Positions 1 through 11,652 of a stretch of DNA of 64,000 nucleotides are shown in pieces. The stretch comes from Nitzschia sp. pyKryTriq1. Taxonomy: Eukaryota; Bacillariophyta; Bacillariophyceae; Bacillariales; Bacillariaceae. The notes below the pieces were generated by a model that was not told the DNA's origin, made no database searches, and saw nothing but the letters and a program-made list of their open reading frames with translations. Within the stretch, counting starts at the first letter, position 1. Each line of letters begins with the position of its first letter. The stretch is taken from contig OY101121.1 in assembly GCA_956465555.1 (NCBI GenBank), positions 2,380,722 through 2,444,721 on the forward strand. The letters are read 5' to 3'. The position numbers and the translations under genes were made by a program.

Positions 1-382
1 CTTCTCCTATCCTAGTACACCAGCAGTAGTACTACTACTCTTTGTTCCTGTATCAACACGGACTGAAACAAGCGACATCATCGTATTGCTGATTTTGCAC
101 TATCCTGTAACAAATAATTGAGTTGCTGCACCTGCTACTATTCTTCACAACAACAATATTTCTTCTTCTCCTTTTTGCAGTACGTGGTGTCAAGAAAAAA
201 TCAGAACTCAGAAAGAAGAAGTCATCTGGAGCACCAGCATCGACGGTCCTATTCACTAGTACCCGAGCGAGCAGTACAAGAACAACAAGTCTACTACTAC
301 TACTGATCCTCTTCTGAATATCATCACCAGCACGTTCCCGTGTTGCCCACCAACAAGAACAACTTCTTCTTCTTCAGTAACA

Positions 383-799
383 ATGGAAAACATGATCATG
401 ATGGACGACGCGACGACGACAGCATCAGATGGTGATCATCCTCATTACCATGAGCACAACAACGCGGGGATTCCTCTATTCACTAACAGAGGCGGAGCTC
501 TCGTGGAGCAAGCCACCGGAGACGCAGTAGCTATGAAAGTGGAATTCGAGGAAGAGCGGCAAGCAGCTGCACAACAAGATCTTCTACTTGCCCCTCGTCT
601 TTTTGTTGGTGGTGTTGTTGTTGGTGCTGGTGGCGGAGGAGGAGCTTCTCCTCCTATTTACCACGAGCATAATAACGCGGGGATTCCTAGGTTCACCAAC
701 ATCGGTGGTGCTCTCGTGGAGCAAGCCACCGCAGTAGCAGTCGCTCTGAAAGAATTGGAGGAGAAAGCATCACAGGATCCACTTACTCTTGCTTGGTAG
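383..799 (+). CDS. Small protein with internal ~36-residue duplication
   Basis: A 138-residue single-exon reading frame that I do not recognise. Residues 22-57 and 93-127 are two copies of one unit sharing YHEHNNAGIP, FTN, GGALVEQAT and a hydrophobic-acidic tail ending in EE. Between them lies a Gly/Val-rich linker (residues 75-90). The DNA of the two copies differs at many third positions while the protein is kept, for example cac/cat and aac/aat, which argues that it is a real coding sequence under selection. There is no signal peptide or membrane segment. The HEH motif in each copy might bind metal, but that is only inference. The ATG at 383 follows a CTT/CAG-rich leader. Upstream exons cannot be excluded. 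Confidence 0.6.
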   Translation: MENMIMMDDATTTASDGDHPHYHEHNNAGIPLFTNRGGALVEQATGDAVAMKVEFEEERQAAAQQDLLLAPRLFVGGVVVGAGGGGGASPPIYHEHNNAGIPRFTNIGGALVEQATAVAVALKELEEKASQDPLTLAW

Positions 800-824
800 T
801 AGTGCTGCTAGTAAATGATGTGGC

Positions 825-928
825 GTTCCGACTTCTTGTTGTTAACACCGCTACTAGTACCAGTATTGTACATAAGGCGTGACGTTCCGACTTCTTGTTG
901 TTAACACCGCTACTAGTACTAGTATTTG
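825..928. repeat. 59-bp-period direct repeat in 3' flank
   Basis: The segment starting gttccgacttcttgttgtta at 825 recurs at 884. The match continues through aacaccgctactagtac and agtatt with one or two changes. It lies 25 bp after the stop codon of the gene ending at 799, so it is probably in its 3' UTR. Confidence 0.85.
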
Positions 929-930
929 CG

Positions 931-969
931 CTGGTGGCTGCTCAGCAGCCGACTGCTGAGCAGCACCAG
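931..969. repeat. Strong hairpin (17-bp stem, 4-base loop)
   Basis: The arm at 931-948 (CTGGTG, a bulged G, CTGCTCAGCAG) pairs with 953-969 (CTGCTGAGCAGCACCAG) around the loop CCGA. The stem is perfect apart from the single bulge. It directly follows the 59-bp repeat, downstream of the gene ending at 799. It could be a 3' UTR RNA structure, but no function is proven. Confidence 0.75.
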
Positions 970-2036
970 AGCAATACCACGACTCTCGCCCTCCTCTTCA
1001 TCGAATGAACAACAATACAAGCAGTGCTACAGTAGTACTACGATGTAGAAGAAGGAGAAGAACGTTCTCTCGGGAACAATCGATGATGATGATGATGCTA
1101 GCGCTTTCCTGCTCTATGATACAGTAGGGATCAAAAAATCAGTAGCTATACTACTACTAGTAGCTAGTTGAGTAGAGTAATAAAGTCAGTACTAATAGAG
1201 TGCCGGGAGTGAAAACGTACACTGACTCTTCCTCTCTTTACTATACGCGAGTGTTGTACTAATAGTAGTAGACCGGTAGCTACAGGTAACGTACCGGTAT
1301 GTACCTGTTGTAGCTACACCAGTGTACTGTACCAGGCAGTTTGTTTGTACTACTACTCTAACTCGACGAAGGATGCAAGCACAGGACTCGGTTCCATCAT
1401 CGTCTCTGTAGATGTGCAGACTAGTAGCCCTGACGATCCCGTACGGTTGAAAAGAGTCCATTGAGTCAATCAATCGGACTGTCTAGTAGTAGTAGTAGTG
1501 TCGCTGACATCGTTCCGGCGCAAGAGCGATTCATTGCTCTCTACGAGAGTAGACATACAGTCAAGGTAGCAGCTAAATTAGACAGTGCGCTTTTTCGCTG
1601 CTTTACAGTAGAGTAGTAGTAGTAGAGAGTTATTACGATAGCAATCTTGATTACGCCTTTTGATTCATATGATCTCTGCTCCAATCCGATATTATTACAT
1701 TGCGTATCGCGTGCAAAAAAGAGAATCGCTTTGTGAGAATGAATGTAGTTCCTCCGTGTTTCCGACCGTAAAATCGCCGAATTCAAAGCGCTTATTTGCT
1801 TTTTACACGTTGTTCGGAATCTGGATAGGCTTCGCCACATCATCACCTCCTTCCCCTTGTCGCGGGACATCATGGGCATCACAAATCGGACGTAACACAT
1901 ACACACAAAACATCATTTCTTCTCATTCATTTTTTAACGACGACATCATCTTTTCCAAGAAGCTTTGTATTATCGTTCTCAAACTCATATACTAATTGTT
2001 TGTTCTACTAGAACTCCGATAGATAGCATCATCATC
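970..2036. other. Gene-free stretch, TAG/CTA-rich
   Basis: Nothing convincing is encoded here. It holds TAG/CTA runs and short palindromes up to about 1660, then the 5' flank of the DUF389 gene. The longest open frame (1541-1906, minus) has no recognisable features. Confidence 0.5.
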
Positions 2037-2589
2037 ATGTCTAGCATCAGCAGTATGAAGGATACCGATCCGAGCAAGATCACCTCCGCTTCGGGAATCC
2101 AGGCGAGCACCAGCACTATCACTTCTATCAAAGTCAGCAGTGATGTCATTCGAAGCCAGCAGGCCCACGATCCTCTCATGTCCAAAACGGAAGTGAGACG
2201 CGTCGAGATCAAAGATGTGTTGGGAGTCCTGCGCCCGACTGGTAAACGCAACGACTTGCAGGGCGTGACGCAAGAACAAATTGATCGTGTCCGACAAATG
2301 CATGATCGATTTGCGGAAGGGGCCGAATTTTCCTTTAATTACAACACGTTGCTCTTGGTCGCCAGTGTCTTGGCAGGTTTGGGTCTCGCGTCGGCATCGA
2401 CTACTACCGTGATTGCTTCCATGTTGGTATCTCGTAAGTAACATAGATACCCATACCCATACCGGTACTTGTACTCGGTGGATACTGTCGGTCGGTCCGT
2501 GTTGAAATCGATGTTCTGTGAAACGAACGCAAGGCTGACACCCTTTCTTTCAATTCTCTCCACTGTCAACTTGTATTCTCATCATCATC

Positions 2590-2625
<36 letters not shown>

Positions 2626-3673
2626 CATTATGGGACCCGTCGTGGGCATTGCCTATGGTCAATACATTCAAGATCGACAAATGGTTGTCACAGCATTGAA
2701 GACGGAGTTGTTTTCTCTCCTCTTTTGTATTGCCGTGGGAGCTTGTATAGGAGGATGCATGGGATGGGTAAGTCAACAAATACGTACGGCTTCGAGTTCA
2801 GTACGGTACGGCACGTCGGCATGGAGCGATATGATCTGTACTCACTTGGCCATTGTTCCTGTTGCATCCATCCATCCATCCATATCTGTCGACATTAGAC
2901 GGACACGGCCGAATCATGGCCGACTCCCGACATGGTGAGTCGGTGCACTTGGGCAAACTTCTTTGTCGGTCTTCCCATTGCCTTTTTCAGTGGACTCGGT
3001 GTCGCCGTCAGTTTACTGGATGAACAAACCAATAGTTTGGTCGGTGTGGCCATTTCCGCTTCTCTTCTTCCACCCGCCGTCAATGCCGGCCTCGTCTGGG
3101 TCGCCTATGGATTCTTTGAAAAGAATCGTTCGGAGAACGATTATGATCTTTCCTACGACGATGTAGTTGTCAGTGGTGTGACACGAGACGACTTTCGATC
3201 GGGTGGTGTCGTGTCGTTGCTATTGACATTGGCCAATATTGTACTAGTCATTGTGGCGTCCATTTTCATGTTTCGATTGAAGGAGAAGTTGCCCATCAAG
3301 AAGAAGGTCTTTTGGGAGGTGAGTTCTTTCTCCTTGCATACGTCTTTTCTTTGCTGTTTTTTGTATTTATTTTGACATGCCATTTTCTCACTCGGCTGTC
3401 ATCATGAATGATCATCCCCTCCCCTTCCGTCTACCGTCTCCGAATACCTGCGTTACCGTATAGGAGCTAAGAATTGCTCGATTGATCTATCAAGATCGGG
3501 CCTATTTAGTAGAAGGCGAAATGCCGCTGAATGGACAGCTATCGAATGAATCACTTGCAGATACTCATGTGTTACCCGGAGCCATTCCCGAGCAACAACC
3601 CCTTTCTTCGGGAGAAGAACCAATGGATGAAGCCGTTCGTGAAATATATGACAAGGAACTCTCTCCCGTCTAG
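2037..3673 (+). CDS. DUF389-family multi-pass membrane protein, 4 exons
   Basis: Exons 2037-2433, 2625-2767, 2899-3318 and 3464-3673 join in frame to 389 residues. Every intron has a GT donor (gtaagt or gtgagt) and an AG acceptor. The join at exon 1/2 restores the family hallmark VSPIMGPVVGIAYG. Exon 3 carries the second hallmark, LVGVAISASLLPPAVNAGL. These match the DUF389 (TIGR00341-like) hydrophobic domain, known mostly from bacteria and some algae and of unknown biochemical role. About five to six membrane helices are visible: NTLLLVASVLAGLGLASAS, the IMGP helix, LFSLLFCIAVGACIGGCMGW, FVGLPIAFFSGLGVAVSLL, SLLPP and VSLLLTLANIVLVIVASIF. The N-terminal ~95 residues are polar and precede the core. 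The C-terminal tail is acidic. The ATG at 2037 is preferred because upstream frame codes only repeat-like sequence. Intron 1 contains a (CAT/CAC)n tract. Confidence 0.88.
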
Positions 3674-4400
3674 TAGTAGAGTCGACTTTGTGAGGGTGGT
3701 GGTGCTGGTGAGTTTCAGTTGCTTTTCTTTCTATTTTTCAATTCATTTGTGCCAGTGGTGTGGCAGGAAGGGAGGGAGGAGGAGGAGGAGGATGACACTG
3801 ACGACGACATGAGCCATCCTGAATCCAGCATGATCGCACTCGGGCATCGACTCCTCCCCTACACGTACTGTTCTGTTCTACCGCTGTGCCACCGATCATA
3901 ATACCATACCATAATACCACAATGCATGTATCCACAAATAATCACCGTGTATGTTCACATTCTTCAACACTATTGTTTCTTCTAGCGTAGTAGTATTTAT
4001 CCTCTCTTTATCTCTGCTGGGTAGTACTATAGTGGTAGATAGTAGTAGAGGGCGCTACTGCTAGCTCTTTACTACAGTATACTACTACTACTACTAGCTA
4101 AGTAGGTCAGATATTTGCTTTCCGAGCTATCCCCTCTGGTGCTACTATATCATGATCGTTCCAATGCATTCTTCTTTACTACTAGAACTGCTACAGTGGG
4201 AGCAACGCTGAGCTGTGCAGTTAGCTACCGTCAGTAGGAGCAATCTAGTAGTAGTACACTTGCAGCAAGAACCCCCCTATCGCCTACTGTTATTACTACT
4301 CTGCAATACATCTGAAAGCACAAACAATACGGCGTGATTTCCCAACCCCCTTTTTTACATTTCAAATCCCCCCAATTGGTCTTTCGCAATCGTATACCCC
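3674..4400. other. Gene-free stretch
   Basis: TAG/CTA runs begin directly at the stop codon (tagtagtagag), followed by a GGA-rich run and more TAG/CTA and GTAC words. No gene seen. Confidence 0.5.
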
Positions 4401-4967
4401 ATTAAGGCCTCGTACCAAAAATTCGTGCGGGGAGCTCGATTTTTTTATTCGGAGTAGTCAGCCGTGTACGACCCGGTACTCGTCCTACACGACTCGATCG
4501 CCATTTCAAGGAGATGGCAAGATTTGATAGAATGGCACTGGAGGACGATGATTGAAGCTTTTTCGCCAAACTTTCACATAGGAAACCTCTTCGGAGTAAC
4601 GTTCGGACACTAACTTCGATGGGACAGTAGAGTTTCCGCACATAGGGGTTGCTGTAGAATGCTAACTCTGAAAAGAGCTAGAAATCTATCGATTTTTCAG
4701 AGTTAGCTATGTAGTTTCCGTTGAGGATGCGGAAACCATACCTTCACTATGATTCTTAGTGGCGTGACACTATAACAAAAAAGTCGACTATCTGACTTTC
4801 TATGAAATGAGACTCGGAAGGTCATCTAAGTAGCTCGCCAAAGTTGGCCAATTTCCTATTGAAATGGCGATCGAGTCGTGTAGGACGAGTACCGGGTCGT
4901 ACACGGCTGACTACTCCGAATAAAAAAATCGAGCTCCCCGCACGAATTTTTAGTACGAGGCCTTAAT
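4401..4967. mobile_element. 567-bp foldback/MITE-like element with 109-bp terminal inverted repeats
   Basis: Arms 4401-4509 and 4859-4967 are reverse complements over 109 bp, with one mismatch noticed (cgtacc against cgtact). The central ~350 bp holds nested smaller inverted repeats (gctaactctgaaaa at about 4659 against its complement about 35 bp on, and gtttccgcat/atgcggaaac), so the whole unit could fold. TTAA occurs at both ends (attaagg...ccttaat). If TTAA is the target duplication, this would fit a piggyBac-type mobiliser, but the palindromic TTAA could equally be part of the inverted repeat. It encodes no transposase, so it is non-autonomous. It abuts and terminates the Gag reading frame on its right side. 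Confidence 0.85.
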
Positions 4968-6140
4968 AATCGCACCCTTTATGGACCCCCAATGTCTTCC
5001 CGCTTGTTCAACAGCGCACCACGCGCTTACCCAGACTGCGCCGCGAGTGGATGATCGTTGGGCTGGTCGATCACTCGCTTCGATAGCTCTGTCGTTGATG
5101 TGAGCTTCATTTGGGTTTTGGTTGTTGTAGGCGCGGTTGCCATTCATCTGTTGGCGGAAGTTGCCACGACCCCCACGGTTGGTGTTGTTGCCTTGTTGGC
5201 CTGCAACGTGAATTGGACGGCGGTTTGGATTGTTAGGGTTACGCTCGCACTGGGACCAGTTGTGGCCCTGGTGGCCGATTAATGGACACGGCATGTCGTT
5301 CTGGAAAGCACGGCCTGGGTTGTTGGGACGTTGATTGCCGCGCCGATCGTTAATGTTTCGGCCGCGGTTGCGGGCGTTTCCTTGAGGTGCCGCGGAGGGA
5401 GCGCGATTTTCGCCGATTGAGGGACCACGCTCACTATTTGTTGCTTCGTGAGGTTTGAACGGATCGCGCAGAGCCTGCCGCTTCATATAAGCCTTGATCT
5501 CTTCAAGAGATGAGTTGTGCGCCGTTAGATTGGCGTTTTCGAAATTATCACGCCAAGCGGCTGGCATTGCGTCAAGGTAAACGTTGGCCAGCGTAGCATC
5601 ATCAAGCTCGGCCTGCGCGATGGGCGCGCCAGGCAGGAGCGCAAGTAGGCGATTGTGGTAGCGAAGGAGGGAGAGGAACATTTCGGGGTCGACCTCTCCC
5701 GGTTTCCTGAGCGACAGGAGGAACTTCTTATGGACGTGGTAGTCGTCCGGCTGAAAGCGTTGCGAAGTGAACTCACTGATCGCTTGATCGAAGTTGGCGA
5801 CCGTCTCGTTGAGACCGGTGGTGATGTCGTCCCACTTGGTCTCGTGGTCGTCTTCAAGATGCATTTGAAATTTGTTAAAAAGTCGGGGACCAGTAGTCCA
5901 CGACATGACTCGTCGAGCCTTCTCGAACGAGTTGATGAAGTGTAGATATTCCATGTTGGTAGCCTCCACGCGGAGCTTTGGGACTTCGATTGTGGTCTTC
6001 TCGGTCTCCTCGTTGACGGTACGAGTGACGGAATGTTTGACCATGTCGAGAGATTTGGGGGAGAAATCCTTTTTGAAGGGGAGGACTCCTTGGGCTCGAG
6101 GAACACGGTTTCCTCGACGATTGTTACCTGCACGCAACAT
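4950..6140 (-). pseudogene. LTR-retrotransposon Gag-like protein, truncated by the adjacent foldback element
   Basis: A 396-residue frame. The first ~230 residues have a helical Gag-capsid look (LHFINSFEKARRVMSWTTGP, NFDQAISEF, EMFLSLLRYHNRLLALLPG, ATLANVYLDAMPAAW). An Arg/Asn/Gly-rich nucleic-acid-binding tail follows, with a zinc-knuckle-like C-x4-H-x2-H-x4-C motif (CPLIGHQGHNWSQC) and NPNNPN after it, similar to Gag proteins of Ty1/copia elements of diatoms. The last four codons (KASY and stop) lie inside the right arm of the 567-bp element, so the natural end has been replaced by insertion. No protease, integrase or reverse transcriptase follows on the far side, and no LTR pair was found by eye. 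It is therefore a partial, probably dead copy. Its composition (GC-rich, few repeats) differs from its surroundings. Confidence 0.75.
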
Positions 6141-7214
6141 AGCGGTGACTTCTCGTAGGCAAAGTAGTTAGTAGTATTGGTCGTTCGAAAGGGTGTACGA
6201 TATTGTCGAACTTCTGATCAGAATGCAACGACTCGTAGTTACGGGATTCAATTCGTGATTTAAAGTAGATGAAATTAAAAGAAGTGAGACTATTTTTCTG
6301 GGTTGTTTTGAGAGATGAATCTTTTATAATCGTAAGGTAGTCGTGAAGTGTCAGGGGCACGAACGACTTATCATAAATGTAGTGGTGATGGCGATCTTGG
6401 ATGTCTTGTGAAGTTTGTGAAGGAGGGATCGCCTCTAGATGAAATGCAGTAGTCATTGACGGAGGTGTCACGACTAGTAGGAACGCTATGACGTCACACA
6501 GTGTCAGGATGACGTCGAGGGACGGACGGACGGACCGATGACGTCGACAGGACACTGCATCCAGTTCCTCCGCAATTTCATTTCCCCGCGCCCTCATCAC
6601 TTCCCCGCGCCCTCGGCCATATGCCGCTTGATTATGGTTGGCGTTTGTTCGCCATGGGATCGATGACCCAGCTAGCATAAGTCTTCAGAAGTACAAAGAA
6701 CACGATTTCGAATCATTGATTCCTTTTCCCATGCCATCCTAAAACAAGTAAAGTCCCATATGGAATTTTCCTTTCCAGTTGTTGTAGAAATAAAGAACGC
6801 ACATGAGGCAATTGCTCATTCGCTGCTAACATCTGTTGCTGTTTGCCGCCGGCCTTCCAAGGAAGCTGGCAGGGCATAATAATACGCCTTGTCCGAGTTG
6901 AATAATTCAGGGACAAGGGCATTGAAGAATCATCGGAATGCTTTCTTTCTGCATATCGTTAAAGAACGCGGGTCGCGACTTTCGACGAAGAATGATCGTC
7001 ATCTTGCACTCTTGATCAGTGACAGAAGATGGCGATCCCCATCATCTGTAGACTGCTGCTGTACCGGCCGGTACAAAGGAAGTACCTATTTATGTATTTT
7101 TATCAACGGTTTTACCAACGGCTCATGTCTCTAGAATCTAGAAAATAATGCACATCCATCATAAAAAAAAGTTCCTGGCACTTTTTTCACTTCTTCCGTA
7201 ACATACCATTCATC
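6141..7214. other. Upstream flank of the Gag fragment; no gene seen
   Basis: This should hold the leader or LTR of the retroelement, but no TG...CA-bounded direct repeat or primer site was recognised. A 184-residue open frame at 6124-6678 (minus) lacks any motif. Several TGACGTCA-like words occur at 6489-6545. Confidence 0.4.
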
Positions 7215-7901
7215 ATGACACCATCAAAGGCAAACAGCAAGCGAAACAACTCCAGCAACAAGCGAGTCGTTTTTGAAGAGGAAGAGTCGACTCAGGTTAT
7301 GGAGGGGGGAACGCCGGCACCTGAAGAGCAACAGCAACTGTGGTACTCGGTAAGTTCGGCCCGTCGGAACCAATCGCAGTGATCCGCGAGGAATGACGAC
7401 TTCCCTTTCTGACTTCTCGTCGTTTTTGTTGCTTCTTTCCCCATCATGTCTCAGGCTCAAGAATTTGACGAGATTCGTCGAGCATTGCTCGTGGAGGATG
7501 GTGAACAAGAGAGAGTTGATCCATCCAGCACCACCAGCAACCAAGATAATTCGCCGCAGGATACGGCTGGTGCACAACAAGTGACTACCATCCCACCTCT
7601 TTGCCTATCTCATTCGCGCCGGGCCCAAGCCCAACGAAACTTTGTTCGAAGTCTGCTCGATCAACAAAACGAGCACAGTGCCCAGGGCATTCGCGATCCT
7701 CGAGGATTGTATCAATTCTCCAGGACGCTGAGCAAATCGTCTCGCATGCGAGCGGTGGAAGATGCCAAGTACATGGCTCGCGACTGCCAAATAGCAAAAG
7801 AACAACAACAGCATCCGTCCTTAACTGCTACCAATAAGGACTTGGTACGATGCATTGATATGGTGCTCGATCTCTTGGACGCCCCTCTTCCAACCTATTG
7901 A
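7215..7901 (+). CDS. Diatom WYS-motif family protein, 2 exons
   Basis: Exons 7215-7349 and 7455-7901 join in phase 0 to 193 residues across a 105-bp GT-AG intron. The join creates LWYSAQEFDEIRRALL, which resembles the WYSADEFKEIRQGAI core of the protein at 34210-34815. Downstream GIRDPRGLYQFSRTLSKSSR and a helical ...YMARDC segment match the second conserved block of that family, a charged GI/GLE..RGL stretch followed by helices. I know this family only as recurrent hypothetical proteins in diatoms. No enzyme motif, signal peptide or membrane segment is present. The N-terminus is basic and acidic, with KRVVFEEEE just before the WYS motif. The function is unknown; soluble, probably cytosolic or nuclear. 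Confidence 0.75.
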
Positions 7902-9925
7902 GAACACACAGGATGAGCGAGGAGGCTTTTTTTATTGAACTCTTTCTTTCTTTCTTTCTTTCCATTTTCTTTCACAAGTACATCATACTATAGTAAATAC
8001 GTTTTATATATGATAGATGCACATTCAACTAGCACTAGGACGATGATGAACTATAGAGAGTAGTACGTGATGGTACTGCTACTAGTAGAGAATGACTTGT
8101 TGTTGTTTCTTCGTCGCACTACTAGTAGTAGTACTAGTACTTTGGCAGGTACAGTAGCAGTTCTACTGCAAACCAGATGAAATCGGATACGGTACAGAAC
8201 AAGGTGGAGGCGAATACATCATACCAACCACTGAATACTCGTACTGCCGGTAGTAGATGGAGGAAAGAACAACAGAGAGTCGTAAGTGGGGGCAAGAAAC
8301 GTTCTTGGGCTCTGCTGGCCTTGTTACAAGGACTACTACTAGTAGAGTAGAGCGTACAGAAGGCCCCGAGCGATTCGATCGATAGAAGGAAGATAATAGT
8401 CGTACTACTATGTACTACTAGTAGTCAATAGTAGAGGCATTCGACTGTTCTTGGCGTTCAGTCGAGTTCACTTGCATTCGACAGCCAGCTACAGGACCCC
8501 TTTATCTATTGCATCTGTCGTCGTCGGCCCTGCCTTACGACTAACGGCAAGCTGGTGGTCTAGTATCATCTCTAGAGTAGAGTAGACTACAAGTGAGAAT
8601 CATGGTTATTTAGATAGACTACTAGCAGTACCGGTACCTCCTGTTCTTGTCCTGGTTGAAGTTCATGGTATTAGTGCTTCTAGCTTCGTTATGTTCTTAG
8701 TTGTTCGGCTTTTTGAGTCGTCTCCACCGCATCATGCACCACGAACAATAAATAGAAGAGCGAGAGGGACAAGAAGAGAATACACGGCACCTGGTACCAC
8801 GCACCAAGAAGAACACGCGAGAGTTCTCATCATCGATCCTGCCTGATGCTGCATGCATGCATGCTGTTTTTAGAAGTTTGGAAGAAGCGTTCCGGTAAGA
8901 GGAGAGGCAGGTTCTTGCTTTTCTTCTCGTAGTACATACGGCACCGGTACTGGTATGCTCGCTCGCCGGATGCTGTGTTCTTGCTTATTATTGGCACTAC
9001 TGCGGCTTTTTTTCCGTTCGATATCCATCGTTCGGTCGTCCGGCTTGTCAACGTCGGCGTGGCGGACGTTGCATCGCCGACGCGACGACGACGAGGTCCG
9101 GAATTCTGAGAAATCGAGAAATAATCTTCTCTCTCTACTCTGTCTGGGCTTTGCTGTCGTCAGCGCATGCAGAGCTTGTAATTTCGCTTCGTATGCAGAC
9201 GGACGGAGACTCGCCACCACGAACCAACCACCAAGGATGCACGTCTTGCAATTTCCTGCCAGTCCTACCGGTAATTATTATTCCTCAACTCAACTCGTGT
9301 TTGTCATTCTTTTCTAATTTCTTCGCTTAACGATTGGATACGTTAAGCGCGCCAGGCAGTGCCAATATTGGGAATTTACGAGACTCCGTGCCATAAATTA
9401 CATTTTCCGGCTCCGTGCCGGCGTGATATCTTCTAAGTACCATCGGACGCCGGCAGATGATACTCCCACCAAGATTGTCCAACAAAACGACAAGCTCGTC
9501 TTGCTTCGGCACTTTTTTTCCCCTTCCTCGCATGCAGGTGGTGGCGCCTGATGTGCGCTATTCTACTGTCTTTACAGTATTAGGTACTGTAGTTGCCGTC
9601 CGTAGTGTACGTTCGACTCCCACCTCCCATTTTCATTGCATTGTTCTTTTGAAACAAAAGCACATGATTGTTTTCGGCGGCCATTCTAATTCTAGTCGTT
9701 ATTACAATTTCATTGGATTGAATTGGATCGAATTGCAATAATACCAAAGTTAGTAGACTATCGATCGAAACCCTCCTTCCGAGTTTACAATCATTATTAA
9801 AAATTCAAGAGTCACCACAAAACAAAACAAGACAAGACAAGACAAGAAGATTACTGTTAGTAGTCTATCTTTCACAACTAACACAAACAAAAAGCCAACA
9901 AAGCCATCCAAGCAAAAGCCTTACC
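7902..9925. other. Long gene-free stretch
   Basis: It has a (CTTT)n run at 7940-7965, dense TAG/CTA and ACTAGT words at 8080-8640, then more ordinary sequence at 8700-9780 where two overlapping ~120-residue frames on opposite strands (8870-9317) show no domain. The last 150 bp are A-rich and serve as the leader of the next gene. No gene supported. Confidence 0.45.
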
Positions 9926-11652
9926 ATGTCGTTACGTGCCTCTGCTGCTGCAGCCGCCGCTGCTGCTTCTTCCTTTCTGATGGAACCCCCGCATCCATCA
10001 GCAACAGCAGCATCATCAGCAACAGCTACGAATACAAGGCAGCTGGTGGAAGCCATGACTCCTGTCATCCAACCACGTTTGATCCCGTACGCGTTGGATT
10101 TGGGGAATGAGTTTACGGACGTGGATTCGTATCAATCGAAAGCGTTGGATCGACTGGCCCTTCAGACGAGCGTCGCTTCCTTCAGTGATGCCAAACTCGT
10201 CCAATACTATGTCTTGTATTGTATACTGGAAGCCACGAATGGATTGCCCAACGTCTTGACGTCGGCCGATCCTCGGTTTGATGTCTTCAATAGCACAGAC
10301 AACTTTCCCAAGTGGACCACCACGAACGGATGGTTGTCCCAAGATCGGGACCCGTGTGGAAATGCCACGGCGGGTGTGGCACCTTGGTATGGGATTACCT
10401 GTGACGATCAAGGACGGGTCACGGAAATCTCCCTCGTCAAGAATCTGTTGACGGGATACTTTCCACCGGAAGTCAAACTACTGGCGGGAGAGGGACAGTT
10501 CAGTGGTTCGGGAGCTGGATACCTGACGTATTTGGAACTCTACGACAATGAATTCCTCTTTAATAACTTTGATAATTCCTGGATGACGGATCTCGGATCC
10601 CAACTCGGTAAGTACTAGCAAGTTGGATGGATTGTTGGATGGTTGCTTGGATGGATGGATGGCACTCCCCTCGAGTCGAAATCAACTCAACTCAACCGCT
10701 CCTTCGTCTCACCTCCTCCATCTTCATCTTCATCGTATATGACAGAATATCTGTTTGTGGGAGGTACAGGCTTTGGAGGAAGGTTTCCTCAACTCCCCGT
10801 CGGTGTCATTGAAGCCGACTTTGCTTGGACGTTGATTCACAAGGGATTTGATGATCCCGACGTCTTTGCCTACACTCCACTCCTCGAGTATTTGAACTTG
10901 GGAGGCACTGCCTTGAATACGACACTCCCCTCCGCGCTCGTTTCTCTTCCCAATCTACAATATCTGTACATCAATGATTGTTTACTTCAAGGAGATTTGA
11001 GCTTCATTACTCAAATGCCATCGATTTATGAATTGTGGATTGATTCCAATCGTGAATTGACTGGCGGCATTCCTTCCGGTTTGAGTACAGTCACTACCTT
11101 GGCCAGTATTTCCTTGACGGACAATGGATTGACCGGAACGATTCCGACCACACTCGGCGCCCTCTCCAACTTGCAACAATTGTGGTTGTACGACAATGAC
11201 TTGACCGGTAATGTCCCTACCGAATTGGGAAGTTTGAAAGTCTTGCACACTTTGCAGGTTGAAGGCAATGCGGTAGTCGGTACCATGCCGACCGAAGTAT
11301 GTTACAATACGGGATACTTTGGTAAATTGAAAACGGTGGGAGGAGATTGTAATGATGAAAACTTTGATGTAAGTAAAAGTGAAAGTGTGGATGGATGGAT
11401 GGATGGATGGATGGATTGGTTGTTTCACTATTACTCTATACTCGTTCACCACTCACGGTTCGTACGCGCTTTTTTTGTCCCTCTCTCTCTCTCTCTCTAC
11501 TCTTTTAAACTGTACTACCTTCCTTCCTCGCTCAGTGCCCTTGCTGTACGTGTTGTGATCTCAATGAATGTCAACCCGACGTGTATCCGGCAACGGCATC
11601 ACCCACTCCAGTACCGGTCTTTACCATGAATTTCACCTCTGCCTCGCCATAG
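9926..11652 (+). CDS. Leucine-rich-repeat protein, plant-type LRRs, 3 exons
   Basis: Exons 9926-10607, 10746-11368 and 11536-11652 join in frame to 473 residues. The N-terminus has an Ala run and no clear signal or membrane helix, unlike many diatom LRR proteins, so an upstream exon may be missing. Around residues 118-152 is an LRR-cap-like block (GWLSQDRDPCG...WYGITCDDQGRVTEISL). At least five repeats follow with the LxxLxLxxNxLTGxIPxxLxxL pattern (NGLTGTIPTTLGALSNLQQL, NDLTGNVPTELGSLKVLHTL). Exon 3 adds a Cys-dense end, CPCCTCCDLNEC, typical of this algal group. Such domains bind proteins or peptides; the ligand is unknown. Intron 2 contains a (GGAT)n run and a (TC)n tract. TAG/CTA runs start at the stop codon. 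Confidence 0.82.

Noticed and set aside
4401-4967. LTR pair of the Gag element
   Set aside because: The 109-bp arms are inverted, not direct, and lie on the same side of the Gag frame.
6124-6678. 184-residue minus-strand frame next to Gag
   Set aside because: No motif, atypical composition, and its position fits a non-coding leader of the retroelement.
8830-9317. Opposed ~120-residue frames (one with a hydrophobic start)
   Set aside because: Mutual overlap on both strands, no domain, and low expected significance in a GC-richer patch.
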